NCBI GenBank assembly: GCA_017938645.1
Contig: JAGBBE010000196.1
Span: 1-58,120, forward strand
Direction of reading: 5' to 3'
Source: Clostridia bacterium
Lineage (GTDB): Bacteria > Bacillota_A > Clostridia > Christensenellales > Aristaeellaceae
Length of the DNA stretch: 58,120 nt
Shown in pieces: positions 17,700-27,590 of the stretch; position 1 is the stretch's first letter, and every line of letters starts with the position of its first letter. The notes under the pieces were generated by a model. The model was not told the DNA's origin, searched no databases, and saw only the letters and a list, made by a program, of their open reading frames with translations. Both the position numbers and the translations under genes were made by a program.

Positions 17700-17892
17700 T
17701 TGGGAGGCGCTGCCTCCCAAACCCACCGCCAAAGGGATTTCATCCCTTTGGAATCCCACCTTTGGATCAATAACATTTAAGCGAGCCGGGAGGCCTGTCG
17801 CCGACCGGCGGTCTGAGAAGTGTACAAAAACCAGTCCCCTCCTCTGCGCTCATGAAATGAGCGCAGCCCACGGGTCAAGGGCAAAGCCCTTG
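17700..17892. repeat. Cassette of four short-loop hairpins between pyrF and pyrE
   Basis: Four near-perfect inverted repeats, each with a three-base loop, lie within 193 bases: 17700-17720 (9-base stem of TTGGGAGGC), 17729-17751 (10-base stem CCAAAGGGAT), 17844-17866 (10-base stem CTGCGCTCAT) and 17876-17892 (7-base stem CAAGGGC). None is followed by a proper T-tract, so they are not simple terminators. No coding frame fits here. The design resembles REP-like intergenic repeats found in many copies in some Clostridia. They may act as RNA processing or stabilising sites inside the pyr mRNA. Confidence 0.7.
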
Positions 17893-17914
17893 CGGGTCTG
17901 GGCAGAGCCCGGCG

Positions 17915-18622
17915 TTACTCGCCCACGAACTCGCGTACGCAGCGCTTGTAAGCAGCCACAGGATCCTCGGCGGCAGTAATCGGACGGCCGACAACGATCA
18001 GGTCGGAGCCGATCTCGCGGGCAGCGGCGGGAGTCATGACGCGCTTCTGGTCGCCCACGTCGCCGTCGGCAAAGCGCACGCCGGGAGTCACGGTCAGGAA
18101 CTGCTTGCCGCAGCGGTCATGAACCTTGCCGGCTTCCAGAGGAGAGCACACAACGCCGTCGAGGCCTGCGTTCTTGGCGGTCTCGGCATAGTGCATCACG
18201 ACTTCATCGATGGGCTCCTTGATGAGCAGATCCTTCTCCATGGCCTCCTGATCGGTGGAGGTCAGCTGGGTCACGGCGATCAGCAGAGGACGGGTGCCAT
18301 CCTCGCGAGTGAGACCCTCGATGGCGGCCTTCATCATGGCGGTGGTGCCGGCAGCGTGCAGGTTGGTCACGTCCACGTCCAGATTGCGCAGAACGCTCAT
18401 GGCCTTCTTAACGGTGTTGGGAATGTCGTGCAGCTTGAGATCCAAAAAGATCTTGTGGCCGCGGCGCTTGATCTCGCGCACAATTTCCGGGCCCTCAGCG
18501 TAGTAGAGCTCCATGCCGATCTTCACAAAGGGCTTCACGTCGGTAAACTTGTCCAGAAAAGCAAGGGTGGCTTCGCGGCTGGCGAAGTCGCAGGCGATGA
18601 TCACATCACGGTTCATTTCCAA
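17915..18622 (-). CDS. pyrF: Orotidine 5'-phosphate decarboxylase
   Basis: A 235-residue enzyme for the last step to UMP. The N-terminal [12 protein letters not shown] and the active-site array [13 protein letters not shown] (Asp-x-Lys-x-x-Asp) are intact, as is [17 protein letters not shown] in the phosphate-binding part. It overlaps pyrD by ten bases. This is the compact single-domain class I form used by Bacillota. Confidence 0.97.
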   Translation of the reverse strand: MEMNRDVIIACDFASREATLAFLDKFTDVKPFVKIGMELYYAEGPEIVREIKRRGHKIFLDLKLHDIPNTVKKAMSVLRNLDVDVTNLHAAGTTAMMKAAIEGLTREDGTRPLLIAVTQLTSTDQEAMEKDLLIKEPIDEVVMHYAETAKNAGLDGVVCSPLEAGKVHDRCGKQFLTVTPGVRFADGDVGDQKRVMTPAAAREIGSDLIVVGRPITAAEDPVAAYKRCVREFVGE

Positions 18623-19527
18623 GCACCTCCGATAATTTCTTCAAGGTTCTCGATGCGATATTTCTTCATCACTTCGGGAAGCTCATTGATGATCTTGGGA
18701 CATACATAGGGGTCAACCAGATTCTGCGCGCCGATCTGCACAGCGGTCGCACCGGCGAGCATCATCTCAATGACATCTTCAGCGGTAGCCACGCCGCCCA
18801 TGCCGATAATCGGAATGTTCACAGCGCGCGCCACCTGATACACCATGCGCAGAGCCACCGGGAAGATGGCCGGGCCGGAGAAGCCGCCCATGGTGTTGGC
18901 AATGACAGGCTTTCTGGTTTTCAGGTCAATGCGCATGCCAAGCATCGTGTTGATCAGGCTCAGGCCGTCGGCGCCAGCCGCCTCGCAGGCCCTGGCGACT
19001 GCCACGATGTCGGTGACATTGGGGCTGAGCTTGATGTAGACGGGCTTGGTGGTCACGTCCTTCACAGCCTTGGTGACCGCCGCGGCATTCTCCGGGCTGG
19101 TGCCGAAGGCCATGCCGCCGCCGTGCACGTTGGGGCAGGAGACGTTGACTTCGATGATGCCCACCTGATCCTCTTTGTCGATCAGGCGGCAGCATTCCAC
19201 ATACTCGTCGATGGAGAAGCCGGAAATGTTCGCCACAACCTTCTTGTGGAAATACTTCTTCATCTCTGGCAGCTCGTGCTCAATCACGTGATGGATGCCG
19301 GGGTTCTGCAAACCAACGGCATTGATCATACCGGCGGTGCACTCCGCAATGCGCGGAGTGGGGTTGCCGAAACGGGGTTCAAGAGTGGTTCCTTTGAAGG
19401 AGAAGGAGCCGAGCATGTTGATGTCCCACAGTTCGGAAAACTCCTTGCCGAAGCCGAAGGTGCCGCTGGCGGGAATGAGCGGATTGTCCAGCGTCCAGCC
19501 GGAGAGCGTCACTTTGGTGTTTACCAT
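18613..19527 (-). CDS. pyrD: Dihydroorotate dehydrogenase, class 1B catalytic subunit
   Basis: A 304-residue FMN enzyme that oxidises dihydroorotate to orotate. [16 protein letters not shown] and [17 protein letters not shown] (active-site Cys, as in class 1B) are visible, with the FMN phosphate loop [14 protein letters not shown] near the C-terminus. The start ATG at 19527 follows AAGGAGG; an in-frame upstream extension lies inside pyrK and is not used. It overlaps pyrK by seven bases, and the two products form the NAD-dependent heterotetramer. Confidence 0.96.
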   Translation of the reverse strand: MVNTKVTLSGWTLDNPLIPASGTFGFGKEFSELWDINMLGSFSFKGTTLEPRFGNPTPRIAECTAGMINAVGLQNPGIHHVIEHELPEMKKYFHKKVVANISGFSIDEYVECCRLIDKEDQVGIIEVNVSCPNVHGGGMAFGTSPENAAAVTKAVKDVTTKPVYIKLSPNVTDIVAVARACEAAGADGLSLINTMLGMRIDLKTRKPVIANTMGGFSGPAIFPVALRMVYQVARAVNIPIIGMGGVATAEDVIEMMLAGATAVQIGAQNLVDPYVCPKIINELPEVMKKYRIENLEEIIGGAWK

Positions 19528-20258
19528 ATGATCTCCTCCTTCACAAGCACCGGGCCGTCCTTGCAGATGCGCTTGTTGCCGTATTTGGTCTTGCAGGAGC
19601 AGCCCATGCACACGCCGAAGCCACAGGCCATGCGCTCCTCAAAGCTAAACTGGCCGGAAAGACCCTTCTCGTCCAGCACCTTGCAGACGGCCTTGAACAT
19701 GGGTTCAGGGCCGCAGGTGTACACATAGTCAAAATCGTCGTTCATGGCGGCGGTCACAAAACCCTTCACACCCATGCTTCCGTCGACGGTGGTCACAGTC
19801 ACCTTCACGCCCAGCGCCTCAAACTCGTCCTTCCAGAACACTTCGCTTTCGGTATTGAAGCCAAGCACTACGGAGGGTTCTTTGCCCTGCGCAATCAGCG
19901 CCTTGCACAGCGCGTACAGCGGGGGCACGCCCACGCCGCCGCCGATGAGCAGAGGCTTCTTTTCGTCGCCATCGATGTTGTAGCCGTTGCCCAGACCCAC
20001 CAGCACATCAAGCTCCTGTCCGGCGGTCATGTCCTTCATAGCTTCGGTGCCGCGTCCCACAACCTTGTAGATCAGATCCAGCGTGCCTTTTTCGCCGCAT
20101 GTCCAGTCGTTAATGGAGATGGGACGGCGCAGATAAAACCCGGGCAGCTGAATCTGCACAAACTGACCCGTCCTGCTGATGCCGGTGGTATCGCCCTCAA
20201 GGCGCATCAACCAGACATTGGAGGTGAGCTGCCGCTGCTGGAGAACAGTAAAAATCAT
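19521..20258 (-). CDS. pyrK: Dihydroorotate dehydrogenase electron-transfer subunit
   Basis: A 245-residue iron-sulfur flavoprotein that passes electrons from PyrD to NAD. The FAD-binding RxYS equivalent is YLRRPISI, the nucleotide region is LLIGGGVGVPPLYALC, and the [2Fe-2S] ligands are in CGFGVCMGCSCKT with a fourth Cys in RICKDGPV. Its presence confirms the class 1B system. It is 40 bases downstream of carB. Confidence 0.96.
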   Translation of the reverse strand: MIFTVLQQRQLTSNVWLMRLEGDTTGISRTGQFVQIQLPGFYLRRPISINDWTCGEKGTLDLIYKVVGRGTEAMKDMTAGQELDVLVGLGNGYNIDGDEKKPLLIGGGVGVPPLYALCKALIAQGKEPSVVLGFNTESEVFWKDEFEALGVKVTVTTVDGSMGVKGFVTAAMNDDFDYVYTCGPEPMFKAVCKVLDEKGLSGQFSFEERMACGFGVCMGCSCKTKYGNKRICKDGPVLVKEEIIW

Positions 20259-20298
20259 AGTATTGCTCCTAACTCAGTCAATCCCAAGGGAAGGACGC

Positions 20299-23200
20299 TT
20301 ATTCGGCGTCGATGGTGGAGATGCACAGGGTGATCTCCTCGAGCACGTCCAGCAGGACGCGCACCGTATCAAGCGCAGTAAACATGGTCACGTTGTTTTC
20401 CACAGCACAGCGGCGAATGGCCACGCCGTCATTCTCATGGCTGAGGGAGGCATGGGCGCGGGTGTTGATGACATAGTTCACATGGCCCTGACGGATGGAA
20501 TCCAGAATCTCTTCGCTGCCGTCGCCGATCTTCTGGCGCACGCGGGTGCGGATGCCATGGGACTTGAGGAATTCAGCGGTTCCGGGCGTGGCTTCGATAT
20601 TGAAACCGAGGTCGTAGAAGCGGCGGATCAGCGGAAGCGCTTCTTCCTTGTCGTTGTCGGCAATGGTGACGAGGATGGTGCCATAGTTGGCCATCTTCAT
20701 GCCGGAGGACTGCATGGCCTTGTAAAGCGCGCGGGTGAAGCTCTTGTCGTAGCCGATGGCCTCGCCGGTGGACTTCATCTCCGGGCTGAGGTAGGCGTCC
20801 ATGCCGCGAAGCTTGGAGAAGCTGAAGGCGGGCGCCTTGACATACCAGCGCTTGGAGCGCGGAGCAACCACATCGGTAATGCCCTGATCACGCAGGCTCT
20901 GGCCGAGCATGACCTTGGTGGCGATATCGGCAAGCGGTACGCCCGTGGCCTTGCTCAGGAAGGGCACGGTGCGGGAGGAGCGGGGGTTGACCTCGATGAC
21001 GTACACGTCGTTGTTCTGGTCAACGATGAACTGGATGTTGTACAGACCCACGATGCCGATGCCCAGACCCAGACGCACGGTATAGTCAATGATGGTCTGA
21101 CGAACCTTTTCGTTTACCGAGAAGGTCGGATAGACGCTGATGGAGTCGCCGGAGTGAACGCCGGTGCGCTCGACATGCTCCATGATGCCGGGGATAAAGA
21201 CGTTTTCGCCGTCGCATACCGCGTCGGTTTCCAGCTCCTTGCCGGTGATGTAGTGGTCAACCAGCACAGGCTGATCCTCGCTGACCAGAACGGCGGTCTT
21301 GAGGTAGTGACGAAGCGCCTGCTCGTCGGGCACAATCTGCATGGCGCGGCCGCCGAGCACGTAGCTGGGACGAACCAGCACGGGGTATCCGATGCGTGCA
21401 GCAACCTCGACGCCCTTTTCGATGTCGGTCACAGCTTCGCCGTTGGGCTGAGGAATGGCCAGCTCCTCCATGATCTTTTCAAACGCGTCGCGGTTTTCGG
21501 CGCGGGTGATGGCTTCGACGTCGGTGCCGATGATCTTCACGCCCATGTCATGCAGACGGTCGGCCAGGTTGATGGCGGTCTGTCCGCCAAGGCTCACCAC
21601 TACGCCCTCGGGCTTCTCCATGGTGATGATGTTCATGACATCTTCCACGGTCAGCGGCTCAAAGTAGAGCTTGTCGGAGGTGGTGTAGTCGGTAGAGACG
21701 GTTTCGGGATTGTTGTTGATGATGATGGCTTCGTAGCCCATGCGGCGGATGGTCCAGATCGCGTGCACGGTGGAATAGTCAAACTCGACGCCCTGACCGA
21801 TGCGGATGGGGCCGGAACCCAGCACGATCACCTTTTTGCGATCGGTGATGATGGACTCGTTTTCGCCTTCATAGGTGGAGTAAAGATAGGGCACATAGCT
21901 CTTGAACTCGCCTGCGCAGGTATCAATGGTCTTGTAGACCGGACGGATGCCGTTTTCAAGGCGCAGGTTGACGATTTCCTTTTCGGTTTTGCCCCAGCAC
22001 TGGCCGATGTACTTGTCGCCGAAGCCCATGCGCTTGGCCTTCTTCAGCACTTCCAGATCCATCGGATGTCCCTTGACCATCGCTTCCAGATTCACGATGT
22101 TGCGGATCTTCTCCAGGAAGAACAGGTCAATCTTGGTCTGGTCGTAGATCAGGCCAAGGTCGATGCCGTTGCGGATGAGCTGCGCGATGGCGTAGAGACG
22201 GTCGTCCGTGCCTTCGCGGATGTAGTCAAGCAGCTGATCGTCGTTCCAGCTGTCGAACTTGGGGCTGTAGATGTGGCACACGCCGGTTTCCAGCGAGCGA
22301 ACGCCCTTGAGCAGCGCTTCCTCGATGGTGCGGCCAATGGACATGACCTCGCCGGTGGCCTTCATCTGGGTGGAGAGCTTGTTGCTCGCGCCTTCGAGCT
22401 TGTCAAAGGGGAAGCGGGCCAGCTTGGCAACCACGTAGTCCAGCGCGGGCTCGAAGCAGGCGGGTGTGGAGGCCAGCTGAATCTCCTCCAGATGCATGCC
22501 TACAGCCACCTTGGCAGTGACGCGGGCAATGGGGAAGCCGCTGGCCTTGGAGGCAAGCGCGGAGGAACGGGAGACGCGCGGGTTGATCTCGATGAGGTAG
22601 TATTTGAAGCTGTAGGGATCGAGGGCAAACTGCACGTTGCAGCCGCCGGCGATCTTGAGCGCGCGGATAATCTTGAGCGCGCTCTCCTTGAGCATGGCGG
22701 TTTCCTTGAGGGTCAGGGTCTGCGCAGGCGCAACCACGAGAGAGTCGCCGGTGTGGATACCCACGGGGTCGATGTTCTCCATGGAGCAGATGGCGATGGC
22801 CGTATCATTGGCATCGCGCATGACCTCGAATTCGATCTCCTTGTAGCCTTTGATGCTCTTTTCCACCAGCACCTGATGCACAGGAGAGAGCTTGAGGGCG
22901 TTCTTGAGGAGATCTTCCATTTCTTCGCGGTTGTCGGCAAAGCCGCCGCCGGTGCCGCCCAGCGTGAAGGCGGGGCGCAGAACCACCGGATAGCCGATTT
23001 CCTCAGCCGCCGCATAGCCCTCTTCCATGGTGGTGGCGATCATGGAGGGCAGCACAGGCTCGCCCAGCTCTTCGCACAGTTCCTTGAACTTTTCACGGTC
23101 TTCGGCGCGGTCGATGGATTCAAAGCTGGTGCCAAGAATCTCCACCTGGCACTCATCCAGCACGCCCTTGCGCTTGAGCTGCATGGCAAGGTTCAAACCG

Positions 23201-23481
23201 GTCTGGCCGCCGAGGCCGGGCAGGATGGCGTCGGGACGCTCGTAACGGAGGATCTTGGCCAGATATTCCAGCGTCAGAGGCTCCATATAGACCTTGTCGG
23301 CGATATCGGTGTCGGTCATGATGGTGGCGGGATTGGAGTTGACAAGAATGACTTCATAGCCTTCCTCGCGCAGAGCAAGGCAGGCCTGCGTGCCGGCATA
23401 GTCAAATTCGGCGGCCTGACCGATTACGATGGGGCCGGAGCCGATCACGAGCACGCGGCGGATATCTGTACGCTTAGGCAT
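20299..23481 (-). CDS. carB: Carbamoyl-phosphate synthase large subunit
   Basis: A 1060-residue enzyme with two homologous ATP-grasp halves ([20 protein letters not shown] at the N-terminus, [18 protein letters not shown] near residue 555) and a C-terminal MGS-like allosteric domain (about residues 930-1060). It makes carbamoyl phosphate from bicarbonate, ammonia and two ATP. ATP-site residues such as [43 protein letters not shown] and [17 protein letters not shown] look intact. It overlaps carA by eight bases. It should be fully active; the supply of ammonia from CarA is the open question. Confidence 0.97.
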   Translation of the reverse strand: MPKRTDIRRVLVIGSGPIVIGQAAEFDYAGTQACLALREEGYEVILVNSNPATIMTDTDIADKVYMEPLTLEYLAKILRYERPDAILPGLGGQTGLNLAMQLKRKGVLDECQVEILGTSFESIDRAEDREKFKELCEELGEPVLPSMIATTMEEGYAAAEEIGYPVVLRPAFTLGGTGGGFADNREEMEDLLKNALKLSPVHQVLVEKSIKGYKEIEFEVMRDANDTAIAICSMENIDPVGIHTGDSLVVAPAQTLTLKETAMLKESALKIIRALKIAGGCNVQFALDPYSFKYYLIEINPRVSRSSALASKASGFPIARVTAKVAVGMHLEEIQLASTPACFEPALDYVVAKLARFPFDKLEGASNKLSTQMKATGEVMSIGRTIEEALLKGVRSLETGVCHIYSPKFDSWNDDQLLDYIREGTDDRLYAIAQLIRNGIDLGLIYDQTKIDLFFLEKIRNIVNLEAMVKGHPMDLEVLKKAKRMGFGDKYIGQCWGKTEKEIVNLRLENGIRPVYKTIDTCAGEFKSYVPYLYSTYEGENESIITDRKKVIVLGSGPIRIGQGVEFDYSTVHAIWTIRRMGYEAIIINNNPETVSTDYTTSDKLYFEPLTVEDVMNIITMEKPEGVVVSLGGQTAINLADRLHDMGVKIIGTDVEAITRAENRDAFEKIMEELAIPQPNGEAVTDIEKGVEVAARIGYPVLVRPSYVLGGRAMQIVPDEQALRHYLKTAVLVSEDQPVLVDHYITGKELETDAVCDGENVFIPGIMEHVERTGVHSGDSISVYPTFSVNEKVRQTIIDYTVRLGLGIGIVGLYNIQFIVDQNNDVYVIEVNPRSSRTVPFLSKATGVPLADIATKVMLGQSLRDQGITDVVAPRSKRWYVKAPAFSFSKLRGMDAYLSPEMKSTGEAIGYDKSFTRALYKAMQSSGMKMANYGTILVTIADNDKEEALPLIRRFYDLGFNIEATPGTAEFLKSHGIRTRVRQKIGDGSEEILDSIRQGHVNYVINTRAHASLSHENDGVAIRRCAVENNVTMFTALDTVRVLLDVLEEITLCISTIDAE

Positions 23482-24553
23482 GGCGCTTTCCCTCCTCCAT
23501 CATCTTTACAAACTGTTTGTAGGGCTTATCATCGGCAGGGGTGAACTGCAGGCTGAACATGCGATCTTCCATGCAGCTGAGGCCCTCAATGGCATTGTCC
23601 AGCACGCTGCGGTGGGTGATCGTGAGGCCGGTGCCTTCCAAAGACGCCTCATGCACCACAAAGCTGCGGTTCTGACGCGGAATCTCCAGCTTACCGGTTT
23701 CCACGCAGCGCACAGGCTGGTTGGCGCCGTAGCGGCCGCACTTGAGCCTTACGGTCTTGGCGCCGCAGGCCAGCGCCATCAGCTCGTGGCCGAGGCACAC
23801 GCCGAACATCGGCAGCTTGCCGCGCAGCGCGGCGATGGTTTCGATGACTTCCGGCACGTCGGAGGGGTTGCCGGGGCCATCGGAGATATAGAGTCCGTCC
23901 GCCTTGCAGGAAAGGATTTCTTCAGCGGAGGTGTTGTAAGGAACGACGGTCACGTTGCATCCGACGCTGTTGAGCGCCTTGATCAGGCTCTGCTTGATGC
24001 CGCAGTCGATGGCCACCACGCTGTAGCGCGGGTTGGGCGTGCGGGCATAGCTCTTCTTTTTGCAGCTGACGCGGCGCACGCTGTCGCGGGGCGCTACGTA
24101 GGCACGGATACGCGCAAGCGCTTCTTCGGAGGGAACATCGGCGTCGCAGATCAGAGCGATCATGCTGCCTTCGTCGCGCAGGATCCGGGTAATCGCACGG
24201 GTATCCACCTCGCTCAGTCCCGGAACATTGCTTTCCTCCAGCAGTTCGGAAAGCGTCTTGGTATAACGGAAGTTGGAGGGCTCGTCGCAGTATTCGCGAA
24301 CCACCATGCCGCTGAGCGTGGGCACGCGGGTTTCGCTGTCCTCATCGTTGATGCCGTAGTTGCCGATGAGCGGATAGGTCATCAGAACCATCTGGTCGGC
24401 ATAGCCGGGATCGGTCACGATCTCCTGATAGCCCACCATGGAGGTGTTGAACACCAGCTCGCACAGTGCGTCGGTATCCGCGCCAAAGCCCGTACCGACA
24501 AATTCAGCGCCGTTTTGAAGCACCAGCTTGCGTTTTTTTACCACTTTTTCCAT
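23474..24553 (-). CDS. carA: Carbamoyl-phosphate synthase small subunit with altered glutaminase site
   Basis: A 359-residue CarA. The N-terminal CPSase_sm domain is normal ([27 protein letters not shown]). The C-terminal class I glutamine amidotransferase domain keeps the nucleophile Cys253 in GVCLGHE, but the residue aligned with the glutamine-binding Gln is Glu257, QNHGF is QNRSF (295-298), and the catalytic HPE triplet is TPA (338-340). Loss of His and Glu of the triad should abolish glutamine hydrolysis. The subunit may then only complete the complex, with free ammonia as nitrogen source. The start is ATG at 24553 behind GGGAGGAG. It overlaps pyrC by 16 bases. Confidence 0.93.
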   Translation of the reverse strand: MEKVVKKRKLVLQNGAEFVGTGFGADTDALCELVFNTSMVGYQEIVTDPGYADQMVLMTYPLIGNYGINDEDSETRVPTLSGMVVREYCDEPSNFRYTKTLSELLEESNVPGLSEVDTRAITRILRDEGSMIALICDADVPSEEALARIRAYVAPRDSVRRVSCKKKSYARTPNPRYSVVAIDCGIKQSLIKALNSVGCNVTVVPYNTSAEEILSCKADGLYISDGPGNPSDVPEVIETIAALRGKLPMFGVCLGHELMALACGAKTVRLKCGRYGANQPVRCVETGKLEIPRQNRSFVVHEASLEGTGLTITHRSVLDNAIEGLSCMEDRMFSLQFTPADDKPYKQFVKMMEEGKRHA

Positions 24554-25761
24554 ACTGCCTCTCCTCCCACAGATGTATAAATGCAATCGCCCGTTACCTG
24601 CCAGCCTGCAAACGGGGTGGCATGCCCCATGCTGACAAATGTTTCAGGATCGACGGTGTAGCTTTCATCCAGATCAAACACGGCGAAGTCGCCCTCGTTT
24701 TCCGGGATGCCGAAGCGCTTTCTGGGATTGTCGCAAAGCGCGCGGAGGATCACTTCCAGCGGAACAATTCCGGTTTTGACCAGTTTGGTGTAGAGCACCG
24801 CAAACGCGGTTTCCAGACCCACCACGCCCATCAGGCTCTTTTCCAGCCCGCGGCTCTTTTCCTCAGCCGAGTGAGGCGCGTGGTCAGTGGCGATCATGTC
24901 CACCGTACCGTCGAGAAGACCTCTGACCAGCGCGTCGCGGTCCTCTGCCGAACGGATGGGCGGATTCATCTTGAAGCGGCCATCCTCCTCAAGCTCCATG
25001 TCGCACATGGTCAGGTAGTGCGGGCCGGTTTCGCAGGTTACGTCCAGTCCTTCCGCCTTGGCACGGCGGATCAGTTCGACCGTTTCCTTGGCGGATACGT
25101 GACACACATGGTAGCGGCAGCCGGTCTCGCGCACCAGTTCAAGGTCGCGCTCCACCTGTTTCCACTCGCTTTGCGAGCAGATGCCGCGGTGGCCGTGAAG
25201 CTTTGCATACTCGCCGTCGTGGATGTAGCCGCCGAAAAGCAGGCTTTCGTCCTCGCAGTGAGCCACGATGATGCCTCCCAGCGCCTTGACGCGCTTCATG
25301 GCCTCGCGCATGGTATCATCGTCCTGCACGCCCTTGCCGTCGTCGGAGAAACCGGCAACATACGGATTCATGGACGCGTAATCGCACAATTCGCCGCGGC
25401 CCTTCTGTCCCATGGTAATGCAGCCATAGGGCATGACCCACACTTCGGCATTCTCCTCAATGAGATCCAGCTGCTTCTGGAGGTTTTCCATGCAGTCAGG
25501 CGGAGGATTCAGATTCGGCATGGCGCACACAGCGGTGTAACCGCCGCGCGCAGCAGCCTTTGTACCGGTAGCGATGGTTTCCTTATAAAAAAATCCCGGC
25601 TCCCGAAGATGCACATGAACATCAACAAGACCCGGTACCAACAAAAGGGAATGACCCGAAGGAATCACGCCATCGCCAAACAAAGCGGAAATATCGACAC
25701 TGCCGTCCTGCATGTCGCTCAGACGACCGTCGCGGTAGACCAGAACGCGGTTGTTCAGCAC
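24538..25761 (-). CDS. pyrC: Dihydroorotase
   Basis: A 407-residue class I dihydroorotase that cyclises carbamoyl-aspartate. The zinc-binding HVHLREPG, IVAHCED and TDHAPHS motifs are present, as are GYTAVCAMPN and the C-terminal GDFAVFDLDE. The start chosen is GTG at 25761, preceded by GAAAGGGGAA. A TTG at 25803 is in frame but coincides with the predicted transcription start, so it cannot be used. It is the first gene of the nine-gene pyr operon and overlaps carA. Confidence 0.94.
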   Translation of the reverse strand: MLNNRVLVYRDGRLSDMQDGSVDISALFGDGVIPSGHSLLLVPGLVDVHVHLREPGFFYKETIATGTKAAARGGYTAVCAMPNLNPPPDCMENLQKQLDLIEENAEVWVMPYGCITMGQKGRGELCDYASMNPYVAGFSDDGKGVQDDDTMREAMKRVKALGGIIVAHCEDESLLFGGYIHDGEYAKLHGHRGICSQSEWKQVERDLELVRETGCRYHVCHVSAKETVELIRRAKAEGLDVTCETGPHYLTMCDMELEEDGRFKMNPPIRSAEDRDALVRGLLDGTVDMIATDHAPHSAEEKSRGLEKSLMGVVGLETAFAVLYTKLVKTGIVPLEVILRALCDNPRKRFGIPENEGDFAVFDLDESYTVDPETFVSMGHATPFAGWQVTGDCIYTSVGGEAVWKKW

Positions 25762-25809
25762 CGTACCCGTTCCCCTTTCCGTCGAAATTTGACGTATTCT
25801 CAATCGTTA

Positions 25810-25838
25810 ATTATAAATCATATTGTATTTGCTGTCAA
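25810..25838 (-). promoter_or_regulatory. Perfect-consensus sigma-A promoter of the pyr operon
   Basis: Minus strand: TTGACA (25833-25838), 17-base spacer, TATAAT (25810-25815). The leader to the pyrC start is only about 40 bases, with no room for a PyrR attenuator. Confidence 0.93.
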
Positions 25839-25915
25839 GATTCCACGTTCTGTTTTTTCGAGAATCCGGAGCGGTTACATTTTGACCTTTCCGCGCGTCT
25901 GAAGGACGTAAGGAG

Positions 25916-25944
25916 GTGACAATTCCCAAACAAAATGCTACAAT
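25916..25944 (+). promoter_or_regulatory. Sigma-A promoter of the walJ-rlmH unit
   Basis: GTGACA (25916-25921), 17-base spacer, TACAAT (25939-25944). It is divergent from the pyr promoter and about 40 bases before the walJ start. Confidence 0.65.
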
Positions 25945-25983
25945 ATCATGCGAACGGACTTTTCCAAATGAAGGAGCAGCATT

Positions 25984-26778
25984 TTGACAACCTTTCTGAC
26001 ACTTTTCAGCGGTTCGAGCGGAAATGCCGCATGGCTGGGTACAGATCAGGGCGCGATCCTAATCGACTGCGGCATGAGCGGCAAGCAGACGCTGGACGCC
26101 ATCTGCCGTGCAGGGCTTGATCCTGCAGAGCTCAACGCCATCCTCATCTCCCATGAGCACTCCGACCACGTGAAGGGCGCGGGCATCCTGTCTCGCAAGC
26201 TGGACATTCCCATCTACGCCACCGAAGGCACATGGACGGGCATGGAAGCCTGCGTGGGCAGCATTCCGGCACATCACCGCGTGGTGATCGAGGCGGGCGA
26301 GAGCTTTTTTCTGAACGAATGGGAAATCAATCCCTTCTCCATTCCGCACGACGCGATGGATCCCGTGGGTTACCGCTTCTACGGCCCGGCCAGCGTCGCC
26401 ACCGCGACCGATCTTGGCTACTTCTCGCCTACCGTGCAGGACGCGCTTTCGGGTGCGGAACTGGTGCTTCTGGAAAGCAATCACGACCCTGATATGCTCA
26501 AAGGAAATCCGCACTATCCGCAGCATCTCAAAAGCCGTATTCTGGGCCGCAAGGGTCATCTGAGCAACCAGAGCGGTTCCGAGGCGGCGGTGTGGCTGTA
26601 CGAGCATGGCACAAAGCACTTTCTGCTGGGGCATCTGAGCAGCGAGAACAATACGCCCGATTTGGCTTACCGCACCAACTATGCTGCGCTCAGCCGTGCA
26701 GGCGCGGAAATCGGCCGCGACGTAACGCTCAACGTGGCGGGCCGCTATCAGGCCAGCCATCTGTACACCATGAAGTGA
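25984..26778 (+). CDS. walJ: MBL-fold metallohydrolase, WalJ/YycJ type
   Basis: A 264-residue metallo-beta-lactamase-fold protein. The N-terminus TLFSGSSGNAAWLG and the metal site SHEHSDHVKGAG (HxHxDH) with LLESNHDPDML and LLGHLSSENN are characteristic of YycJ/VicX, a 5'-exonuclease-like protein implicated in DNA replication and repair coordination. The start is TTG at 25984, seven bases after AAGGAG. In other Bacillota walJ sits in the walRK operon near rlmH; here walRK is absent but rlmH follows after one small gene. Confidence 0.88.
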   Translation: MTTFLTLFSGSSGNAAWLGTDQGAILIDCGMSGKQTLDAICRAGLDPAELNAILISHEHSDHVKGAGILSRKLDIPIYATEGTWTGMEACVGSIPAHHRVVIEAGESFFLNEWEINPFSIPHDAMDPVGYRFYGPASVATATDLGYFSPTVQDALSGAELVLLESNHDPDMLKGNPHYPQHLKSRILGRKGHLSNQSGSEAAVWLYEHGTKHFLLGHLSSENNTPDLAYRTNYAALSRAGAEIGRDVTLNVAGRYQASHLYTMK

Positions 26779-26790
26779 GGAGGAACGGGA

Positions 26791-27033
26791 ATGCGTCTCA
26801 TGGATGAAGTCATCGATCTGGGCATTGCCGGCGTTGCGCTGCTCTGTGCGGAAGGCGAGCCCAAAGAAGGCATGAAGCTGCGCGATGCGCGCGGAAACGT
26901 GCATATCGTGTCCTCCGTCAGCGGCGAAGAAGGCCTTTACACCCTGCACATTCCGGACGGCGACGCCGCCTATTTCGGCAGGCTGTTCCGCGACATCCGC
27001 ATCGACGCCACTTTTTTTGAGGAGGTGGAGTGA
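26791..27033 (+). CDS. Small conserved-looking protein of unknown function between walJ and rlmH
   Basis: An 80-residue protein with no membrane segment and no motif I recognise. It is acidic, ends in FFEEVE and has alternating hydrophobic strands (GIAGVALLCAEGE, NVHIVSSVSGEEGLYTLHI), suggesting a small beta-rich domain. The ribosome site GAGGAACGGGA precedes the ATG. Its stop codon is directly followed by the rlmH ATG (TGAATG), so the two are coupled. Confidence 0.7.
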   Translation: MRLMDEVIDLGIAGVALLCAEGEPKEGMKLRDARGNVHIVSSVSGEEGLYTLHIPDGDAAYFGRLFRDIRIDATFFEEVE

Positions 27034-27513
27034 ATGCCGGTCAATCTCATCTGCGTAGGCAAGCTGCGCGAACGGTATTTCTCCGATGCGGCTGACGAAT
27101 ATGCCAAGCGGCTCAAGCGCATCATGCCGGTCAATATCATCGAGCTGCCCGACGAACCCGAGCCCGCCCAGCCCTCCGACAAGCTCAACGAGGCCGTGAT
27201 GAAGCGCGAGGGGGAAAAGATCCTGCAGAAGATCGGCGCGCAGGACTATGTCATCGCCATGTGCATCGACGGAAAGCAGTATGAAAGCACAGAGCTTGCC
27301 AGGAAGCTTTCCGGGCTCTTCACGCAGGGAAAGAGTCACATCACCTTCATTATCGGCGGTTCGCTCGGGCTTCATCCCGATGTCATCCGCCGCGCCGACG
27401 AGCGCATGAGCATGAGCAAAATGACCTTTCCGCACCAGCTGGCAAGGGTGATGCTGCTCGAACAGCTCTTCCGCGCTGCCAAAATCAACGCCGGAGAGCG
27501 TTATCACAAGTAA
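27034..27513 (+). CDS. rlmH: 23S rRNA (pseudouridine-1915-N3)-methyltransferase
   Basis: A 159-residue SPOUT methyltransferase that modifies helix 69 of 23S rRNA. The conserved N-terminus ([21 protein letters not shown]) and the SAM-binding trefoil knot ([14 protein letters not shown], then [22 protein letters not shown]) are complete, as is the C-terminal YHK. Length matches the family. It ends the walJ unit. Confidence 0.96.
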   Translation: MPVNLICVGKLRERYFSDAADEYAKRLKRIMPVNIIELPDEPEPAQPSDKLNEAVMKREGEKILQKIGAQDYVIAMCIDGKQYESTELARKLSGLFTQGKSHITFIIGGSLGLHPDVIRRADERMSMSKMTFPHQLARVMLLEQLFRAAKINAGERYHK

Positions 27514-27521
27514 AACCGCCC

Positions 27522-27550
27522 TTTACTTTATTGAACAAAGCTTGTATAAT
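27522..27550 (+). promoter_or_regulatory. Sigma-A promoter of rfbA-rfbB
   Basis: TTTACT (27522-27527), 17-base spacer, TATAAT (27545-27550), about 40 bases before the rfbA start. Confidence 0.75.
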
Positions 27551-27590
27551 AATAGAAGTAAAAATCTGTCCATACGAAAGGAGCACGCCG

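Noticed and set aside
20179..23544. A very long open frame (over 1100 codons) on the plus strand, opposite carB
   Set aside because: It is antisense to carB, has low-complexity His/Gly/Ala/Asp-rich content, and follows from the strong third-position GC bias of carB. Similar antisense frames lie opposite leuS (8232-10748) and other long genes.
25909..25935. Perfect ribosome site AAGGAGGTGA as evidence for a small gene starting at 25935
   Set aside because: The spacing to the ATG is about 14 bases, the frame overlaps walJ out of frame, and the segment fits better as the -35 region of the walJ promoter.
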